DNA of 64,000 nucleotides from Coptis chinensis (Eukaryota; Streptophyta; Magnoliopsida; Ranunculales; Ranunculaceae), in NCBI GenBank assembly GCA_015680905.1, contig CM027382.1:5642001-5706000 (forward strand), in the 5' to 3' direction. Below are positions 57,261 through 64,000 of the stretch, in pieces. Numbering within the stretch: the first letter of the stretch is position 1; each line of letters opens with the position of its first letter. The notes below the pieces were generated by a model, which did no database searches, was not told the DNA's origin, and was given only the letters and a program-made list of their open reading frames with translations. The position numbers and the translations under genes are program-made.

Positions 57261-57890
57261 TATGCGTGGTTCACAAATTAAAGAAAATGAGACTATACGA
57301 CTTGAGCACTTGATTAGAAATGTATAATTGTTATATTGTTCCAAGGTATATAAGATGAAAAAAAAAATGCAATTGACGCACATTATCAGTAGAGGAATAG
57401 TAGTCCGTGGGTACTCTGAAATATACCATAGCCAAGGGCATGACATGTCACAAGTGAAAATCACTGGTTTCAATGAGGCGGGACTTTACTAAACTTATTT
57501 TACACAAAGATATCTTACAGGTTCTAGTTACACCTCTTCAGCCTTAAAGGGATATTAAGTGGTACACTAAAAAATAGAATGTATAAACTGAAAAATGGAC
57601 TGATATGTTTAATTGAATAAGGGTAGTTTGGTAATTTTATTTGAGTAGGGGTAGTAGATGTCATTTAAGAAAAATATTTGTGTGTGTTGGATTAAATGCA
57701 CAGGATGGTGCCAAGTGGTAATTTGATTGATTTTGGTCTTAGAAGAGTCAATGGGTATTTTGGTAATTTTACATGGTGAGGAGTAGATTTGACATTGTAC
57801 ATGCACTAACCAGATGACATAAAAAGGCTGACTTGGCCATGCTGTGAAATTGGGGGTGGAAGTCTAATAATGGAAAAACTGGGGGTGGAA
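57261..57890. other. Spacer
   Basis: AT-rich; contains repeated GGTAATTTTA and GGGGGTGGAAGTCTAAT words (for example 57851 and 57880). No gene. Confidence 0.45.
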
Positions 57891-57896
57891 GTCTAA

Positions 57897-58645
57897 TTGG
57901 CAAAGTTGCTGATGGTGGAAATCTTACTAAGCAAGTTTGAGGGATTAGCAGGCGAATACCGCTTCATGGGCCGTGAATTAGCTCCTTCACTTGTTTTCCA
58001 TATTGTTAATGTGGTCGGAAAGAGCTACAATGAAGTGAATGAACTAGGTTACTGGTCTGAGGGACAAGGCTTTTCGAAGAATCTCACTAACGGAAAGAGC
58101 CCCTCGATGAAAATTCTAGGTCAAGTCTTTTGGCCTGTAGGCCCTTGGTCAGTTCCAAAAGGATGGTCTGTACCTACAAGTGAAAATCCAATAATAATAG
58201 GAGTCCCCATTAATTCGCCCCCTGATGACTTTACGTGTGTGATATATGATCCGGGAGGAAAATCATTTGTCAGTGGATATTCAATCGACGTCTTCAGAGC
58301 AGTGCTAGACTATCTGCCATATGATTTCGTTCCATTTAATGGAACTTATGATTATATGGTAGAACATATTTATGAAAATGTGGGAAACTCAGTCCTTATA
58401 CACCACAATTAAGTTTATCACCAATGACTATATATACTTCAAATTGTTTCCTGCTATTTTAAAATACTACATTCTTCTAAACTCTATCCTTGCTTTAGCT
58501 TGTTTCCATGCTATTTTAATCGTCTAATTTGAGATTTTTCAAAATTTGGAGGACAAGAAGAAGTTGGACGCAGTGGTGGGAGATACAACAATTATGGCCA
58601 ACCGAAGCAAGTTTGCAGAATTTTCCTATCCTTGGCCATTTAAAA
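57897..58645 (+). pseudogene. Glutamate-receptor-like channel (GLR) fragment
   Basis: GLRs are plasma-membrane amino-acid-gated cation channels. The frame opens without ATG at 57897: VEILLSKFEGLAGEYRF, FHIVNVVGKSYNEV, LGYWSEGQGFSKNL, VFWPVGPWSVPKGWSVPT, NPIIIGVPINSP and FVSGYSIDVFRAVLDYLPYD, reaching the ligand-binding S1 lobe. The frame ends at 58410. After about 140 bases that look like an intron it resumes (58546 on) with LDAVVGDTTIMANRSKFAEF and SYPW. Pore and S2 are missing, because the sequence changes to an antisense UGT gene at about 58640-58660. Confidence 0.85.
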
Positions 58646-58915
58646 TATCAAATGCTATTGCGAGAAGAGATGTTTTCTGCATAGGTACATCGGACATGGT
58701 TTCAGCACCAGGAGGAAGACCATCAACTTTAGGAATGGTCAGTGGAATGAACTGAATGAGGTGGGGATAAAGATTTAGATGGTTGAACTTATTCTGTGTG
58801 TTCTTGGGAATGAGGATGGTGACTCTGTGGCCTCTTTCAGCTAACATGTTTGAGATGTCGAGAAATGGAGTGATACGGCAAACCAAGGGAGCATAGCTAC
58901 ATGGTATGTGGGCTG
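58640..58915 (-). pseudogene. UDP-glycosyltransferase (UGT79/91-like) N-terminal fragment
   Basis: Such enzymes add sugars to flavonoids and other metabolites. Minus-strand reading: HVAMLPWFA, then after a small deletion ITPFLDISNMLAERGHRVTI, LIPKNTQNKFNHLNLYPHLI and FIPLTIPKVDGLPPGAETMS with DVPMQKTSLLAIAFD. The deletion removes the GH that follows WFA, and with it the catalytic His. The C-terminal PSPG box is absent. It abuts the GLR piece tail to tail. Confidence 0.85.
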
Positions 58916-60635
58916 TTTTGTGCCCCAAAAACTATGAAGCACACCAATCCAATGCAACAAAAGCGAACAACCAATATCAAACATGGTAGAAACAATCTAC
59001 AACTACGGTGTATGAAATCAACTAAATAATTCCTAAACAAGTAGTAAACAATGTAAATTACTCACTAATTCAAACAAACAACCAAGAGAAGAGAGACAAA
59101 GATTTACGTGGTTTAGCTTGCGCCTAATCCACAACCAAATAGAGAAATGTCCAATAGAGAGGATATTCAAAAGAGTACAATAAGCTCTCACCTTGATTCT
59201 AAAGAATCCCCAAAGTTTCCCAAGAAGAAACTCACAAATCTCTCTTTTTCTCCCCTCACAATAATGTTCTCTCAACTCTACAATAACTTTCAATGGTGTA
59301 GACAACTACCAAAGAGTTCGAGCATAAACAAATGAAGAGAAGACTAAGTTTTTCTTCTTCCAAAGCTCTCTCAAAAGAGGCACCAAATCCGAAACCCTAG
59401 CAACTAATTTTGTCTCTCTTAATTTCTAAACCCTAACTTTGTTTTAATAGTGTAGTTGATCCATTTTGGCATATCCAACAATTCTCCACCTTGGCGAGAA
59501 TTTCTCAAATTCGAGCCGACCAACTAATGCGCTACACCCAACTAACCAAATAACATCAAAGAGAGAACCAACCAATCCAACCATCAATGTCCCTACGAAC
59601 CTAACAATGAATGCACCACGAAGTGGTTGCTTACGTACTCGTTCAAAGGATCAAGCCTTCGTAGTTCTTCTACACCCCCAAACAAATGGGTCAATTAACA
59701 ACCATGCCCATATCAATGCCCGGAAAGGCGTGAGTCCCTCAAGGGATTACCAACAAACTTCAACACAAAGAGGTCAAAAGTACCAAATATCATCTCCATT
59801 GAGTATACTGAAGATGTTCCAATACCATCTCCTAGAGTAGGAGATATTCCAAAATCCTGAAACCTCATATGGCTTCCAACAACAAATGGCTTCACAACTT
59901 CACTATGCTCATATGGGATAAAACATCTACAACTTCAACTGTGGTTTCGCTTTCATTATCAGTTGTGTACCTATCTATATCACAAGGAGCAATATCAATC
60001 TCCACCGTTTGAAATATTTCTCCCACATCCAAACATACATTCATATCCAAATGCCCAAAACAAACAAATTTTAATTTTGTTTCTTCCCAAAACCACGTTC
60101 TTCCTTCATGGTAAAGTTTTCGACAAAAATACAAGTAGAATGATCTCCACCTGCACCAACCACAATTCCATAAAGAAAGTACAATTTTTTTCGCCTTATC
60201 CTTTTCATCACCACACGTGCATCTACAACAACCTTTAGAGCTTCATGTTCAAACACAACTTTCATACTATCCGACTCTAAAAAACCCAAAGAGATGAAGG
60301 TTAGATTGCAAATCCGGCACATACCGAACACCAACTAATTATCTAACTTCTCCATCGAACATCTTCAAACGGATAGTTCCCTTTCCACGTATTCTTTTTC
60401 AAATCAGGAACATGTCTGGCATCAACCAAATTTCTAATTGTTCCATCTTCTAACTTCAACCGAATTGTTCCAACTCCACCAATTTTGCAGACATGGCCAT
60501 TGCTTAATAAAACATAACCATCTAACTCCTAGAAGTTAGCAAACCAATCCCTATTGGGACACATATGGTAGGAGCAACTCGAATCCAAAATCCACTCTAA
60601 CGTGGAGTAGCCAATAGAAGATGTAACTGACAACG
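58916..60635 (-). mobile_element. Ty1/Copia 3' piece
   Basis: 3' LTR about 58916-59480 (reversed start TGTTGGATATGCC at 59480) with polypurine tract AAGGTGGAGAAT just inside. Degenerate pol fragments continue to 60635, where an Athila LTR cuts in. The left LTR edge is approximate. Confidence 0.75.
59490..60625 (-). pseudogene. Copia protease and pol remnants
   Basis: Near 60560-60610 the minus strand reads WILDSSCSYHMCPNRDWF, the protease region with DSS in place of DSG or DTG. It is followed by DGYVLLSNGHVCKIGGVG, IRNLVDARHVPDL, NLTFISLGFLESD and MKRIRRKKLYFLYG (before the integrase). The rest to 59490 is stop-ridden and includes WFWEETKLKFVCFGHLD. No polymerase domain recognised. Confidence 0.72.
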
Positions 60636-62000
60636 TGATAATAGTAAAAGCACGCTTTTACTCATATTTAGTTAATTAAACTAGGAAGAAGTAAAAACTA
60701 TTCTTAGGCTTGTGATCAAATTTCTACTCCCAATTATCATGTAATAAAATAGAGTTAGAATTCGTTCCACTCCTAGTTGCTTAGAACCTAACAATTTCAC
60801 TAATTTATACAATTCAACAATAACGATGATAGCAATGGTTTTAATTATACTAATATCGTAAAAACTAATATGGTTTATATTCTATATCAACTAAAGCAAT
60901 TAAATACGAAGATGTGAATGAAAAGAAGGGATTAGGGGGATTTGATATCCACCTTGATTAATCCCTAATATGCTAGTATGGATATTTGCAATCCTAATCT
61001 TTATGTTTTCACATGAGGTTCAACATAAAGGTTAGGTCTTTTGATCCCTAATTATTCATGGCATCTCTAACCAACTAATAATTAGCATGAGAGAAAGTTT
61101 AAACCCATTCTCATGGTGATTGAACTGCCCTCTAGATTGAAACTCTTAAAAGCAATTATTCTACACTGACACGTCAAATCTTCATCAAAGCTTTAATCAA
61201 ACCCCTCTAATGGAGGTTTAGCTAAGATTCATTAGACTATCATGGAAAACATAATAAGAATAAGACAATATAACTAAAGAATATAATGAACTTGAATTTT
61301 ATTAATGGTGGCTAGGTTTTTCTAAAAGAAGAGGTAGGAGAAGAGAATAATGAACCCTAATTAATTTAGACTAAGTTGGAGAGAGATATATAAATTATTC
61401 TAATTAATGGAAGGGAGAGCTAGAGTTCTCCCCTAGTCCTCTTTATATAGGAGAGGTTAGGTTTACAATTTTCATGCATGGGCTTTGGAGCCATATTTTG
61501 GGTCACTAAATCAAGCCCAAAACCTAATTAATCAAGTCCAAAAATGGTTTCTCTGCTAGAAATTACTACAACAACCTTTTTGTACACTTTTACTCCTCTG
61601 AATGGGTCAAGTCTTAGACCATTAGAAAATATCTTTCCGAGCTGGTCTTTTTTATGTATAATAGGCCCAATTTTGAGGTCTGAGTCCAGAGATACGGCCT
61701 GCAGAAGTTCTACTGACTTTTATACTCTATTTCTGCCCGCGTTGACTTTGACTTTTCAGCTTTGACTGGGATTTAAAAAGGTTTTTTCTCCTTAAAACTT
61801 GGGCTTTAACTATAGAACTTCTTAGCAACCAACTTTTTCCCCTTTCTCTTGCAAAAGTGACATAATTCTTCACATAGTAGACTCTAAGACCTGAAATACA
61901 CAAAAGCACGTAATCAGTACTAACTCTTCATTATTATAAACATAATTGGTCTAAATATAATATTCTTAAGGGGTTAAAACTACAGTTTTGAGCTTTATCA
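60636..62000 (-). mobile_element. Athila 3' LTR, second element
   Basis: Plus strand runs TGATAATAGT to GAGCTTTATCA. Homologous to the LTRs at 19744 and 28562; TATA box near 61442-61448. Left flank is CAACG (60631-60635); its partner lies outside the window. Confidence 0.88.
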
Positions 62001-63265
62001 AACCACCCCCAAACAGCATTTTGCTTGTCCTCAAGCAAAGATGAAAAATTAAAATAAGTGACCAAAATTAGAGTTTTAACTAGTCTCGTTTCGCTGAGTA
62101 CGATTACATTGACCATATACAATAAGGCCTTAAACCACTAGAAATTTCCTAGTGGACGAGTTATAACATCGTGAGAGTTTGCTAGAGAAGGTACTCACAA
62201 ATTTTATTTATACTACAACGACTAAGAAATAAAATTAATATTTTCTTATTTATTCTTAGATATCTATACATCTCACTAGCAATGAATAAAGAATAATCAA
62301 TTCGAAACCTAAGCTAATACGTGCATAATAATCAATCATCTGCGGATAAACATATATATAATGAACTATGCTATAAAATGTAATAACAGATCCGTTTATG
62401 AAACTTTGGAATAGTGTCCTTAAGTAGGTCCTCACAAATATGTTAAAACAAAAATACTCTGATTTTTCCGCTCAAGTTTCGCTAACTCTAGTGTGCAGTG
62501 GGCACACTTTTCCTCACAATCTCAATGACGTACAAGGTAGCCGAGGTTGATCAAATACATCTGCCACTTACTATCACACCAACCTATTCCTCATTAAGCT
62601 AGACGTTTTTATTAGGTGTTGTGGGGATTAGGCGATTGTTTAAGAAGGAAGGAAATAGATATTCAAATTAAAAAGACAAGTCTGAGAAAATAGGGTTTTC
62701 ATATTATGTAACTAGAGAAAACCACTGTTGCTTCTACATTTTGTTTCCATCCTTAGCCATTTTTTTCTTTTTCTTTTGGCTTTTGACTCATTTGATTATG
62801 TTTTTGGAGTTCTAACTTTTTTTTTTTTTTTGGATGGAAACTTTCTTTTCTTATTTGAAGCAACTAACACATTCTTGGTTTTCCACAGGTCTTTCTCTTT
62901 TCTTTTCTCCATTTCATCCTATTCTCAGACTAATTCCTAAAATGGGTAGCTGATTTTATTTTTATTTTGTTTTTATAAAAGGGTAAAGGATTTGTGGTTT
63001 ATGAAAAGGCTAAAGAAAGGCTCAGAGGGGCCGGGCGACTGGCGGAAAATAATTTCATATAGATTTGAATTTTGGGCTATATCGATCCAATAAGGGCCTA
63101 AATTCTCGCTTATGATATGGTATAGTGATCAAGCAAGTGGACGTGTGATTTATCTATTCGGAATTTACTTATCCCTTGTGTCATTACTCAGATATTTCAC
63201 TCATATAAGGCTTTTAGGCTATATTCTCACAGAAATTGTAGAATAAGTATTCTAGCCTAGGTTTC

Positions 63266-63508
63266 AGAAATTTACTGCCAATATAAACATAGATGCTCAT
63301 GCAATATATTTATAAAAAGATGCAATGATTATTACCTACATATTAACCTAAGTTTCTAAAAACTATTCTAATTTAAAAGCTAACGTGAAACTTCTAGACT
63401 ACTATCATCACAGAAAAAAAAAAAACAATACCAATATTCCTAAGTGCATAATATAAATACTTTTTATTTATAATATTTTTTTAAATTTTTTTACTAGAAA
63501 GCAAGTGC

Positions 63509-63581
<73 letters not shown>

Positions 63582-63911
63582 ATAGGTGCCTTAAATTACG
63601 CGTGTTTCTATACCAGAAACTTACTGCCAATACAAATATATATGCTCATGCAATATATTTATGAAAAGATGCAATGACGACTATTACCTACATATTAACC
63701 TTAGTTTTTAAAAACTATTCTAATTTAAAAGCTAACGTGAAACTTTTAAACTACTATCATCACAGAAAAAGAAACAATACAAATATTCCTAAGTGCATAG
63801 TATAAATACTTTTTATTTATAATGTTTTTTAATTTTTTACTAGAAAGCAAGTGCATATTATACATATATGTATATCTTAATAGGTGCCTAAAATTACACA
63901 TGTTTCTATGC
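63266..63911. repeat. Tandem duplication of about 300-345 bp
   Basis: Copy 1 from about 63266 and copy 2 from about 63614, sharing TGCTCATGCAATATATTTAT and GCTAACGTGAAACTT. Copy 1 carries a TA tract absent from copy 2. Confidence 0.9.
63513..63578. repeat. (TA)n microsatellite
   Basis: About 33 TA units in copy 1 of the tandem duplication. Confidence 0.95.
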
Positions 63912-64000
63912 CACCCCCAAACAAAAACATGCTTTGTCCTCAAAGTATAGAAATAAGAATGATAGAAAATACCATGAAAACACGAGAAAATTTTAGAACA

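Larger units (their letters stand above)
62001..64000 (-). mobile_element. Athila 3' interior, second element (continues beyond window)
   Basis: Aligns with 21185-21442 plus 23296-24700, without the Pack-MULE. Polypurine-type tract GTTTGGGGGTGGTTT next to the LTR on the minus strand. No ORF of note. Confidence 0.85.

Noticed and set aside
59466-60238. Plus-strand ORFs of 91-124 codons
   Set aside because: Opposite strand to recognisable Copia pol and rich in Thr/Asn/Pro; shadows.
1-64000. CRISPR arrays, bacterial operons, rRNA, tRNA genes
   Set aside because: None seen. The tandem repeats lack the repeat-spacer pattern, and no tRNA cloverleaf was recognised; only an LTR primer site resembles a tRNA end.

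Overview
This window is plant nuclear DNA: AT-rich, intron-bearing gene relics of plant-only families (plant cysteine oxidase, PPR proteins, LysM receptor kinase, glutamate-receptor-like channel, DUF26 secreted protein), and nested LTR retrotransposons of the Ty3/Gypsy Athila and Tat/Ogre-like and Ty1/Copia types. It looks like a eudicot with a repeat-rich genome; the species cannot be told from the sequence alone. I found no convincingly intact host gene. Almost everything is a transposon, a piece of one, or a broken gene fragment.

Layout. 0-4.7 kb: a 45-bp minisatellite, a poly-T tract, a 143-bp triplicate, then a 1.68-kb LTR with primer site and a broken gag. 4.7-19.3 kb: a graveyard of gene pieces, mostly on the plus strand: plant cysteine oxidase exon, RRM RNA-binding protein, PPR end, LINE piece, amidase piece, plastid-targeted protein, LysM receptor kinase, a dsRNA-binding-domain-like coiled-coil gene, and a second PPR piece on the minus strand. 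19.74-29.92 kb: a complete minus-strand Athila-type element with a 5-bp target duplication (CAGAT), carrying gag and protease but no reverse transcriptase or integrase. Inside it sits a 1.85-kb Mutator-like element with about 275-bp terminal inverted repeats that has captured two exons of TRAPPC11 (a Pack-MULE). The Athila element landed just before the start codon of a second dsRNA-binding-like gene (29.9-30.4 kb).

32.2-37.65 kb: a PIF/Harbinger DNA transposon whose transposase is split by a hAT-type element and by a 2.6-kb solo LTR, each with recognisable target duplications. 37.65-40.83 kb: a truncated minus-strand Copia element that cut a DUF26 (cysteine-rich secreted) gene in the middle of its signature motif. 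41.96-49.03 kb: two solo LTRs of one 3.5-kb family, one inserted inverted inside the other, making a 7-kb near-palindrome; both have perfect 5-bp target duplications. 49.13-54.17 kb: a decayed Copia element whose left LTR holds a small hAT element. 55.87-57.01 kb: a second Mutator-like element with a perfect 9-bp duplication. 57.0-58.9 kb: abutting pieces of fructokinase (-), glutamate-receptor-like channel (+) and UDP-glycosyltransferase (-). 58.9-60.64 kb: Copia 3' piece. 60.64 kb to the end: the 3' LTR and 3' interior of a second Athila element, which serves as an empty-site control for the Pack-MULE insertion.

Nothing here forms a working pathway. The value of the window is its insertion history, readable from nested target-site duplications, and the gene capture. 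All family calls rest on reading translated motifs by eye; no database search was run.
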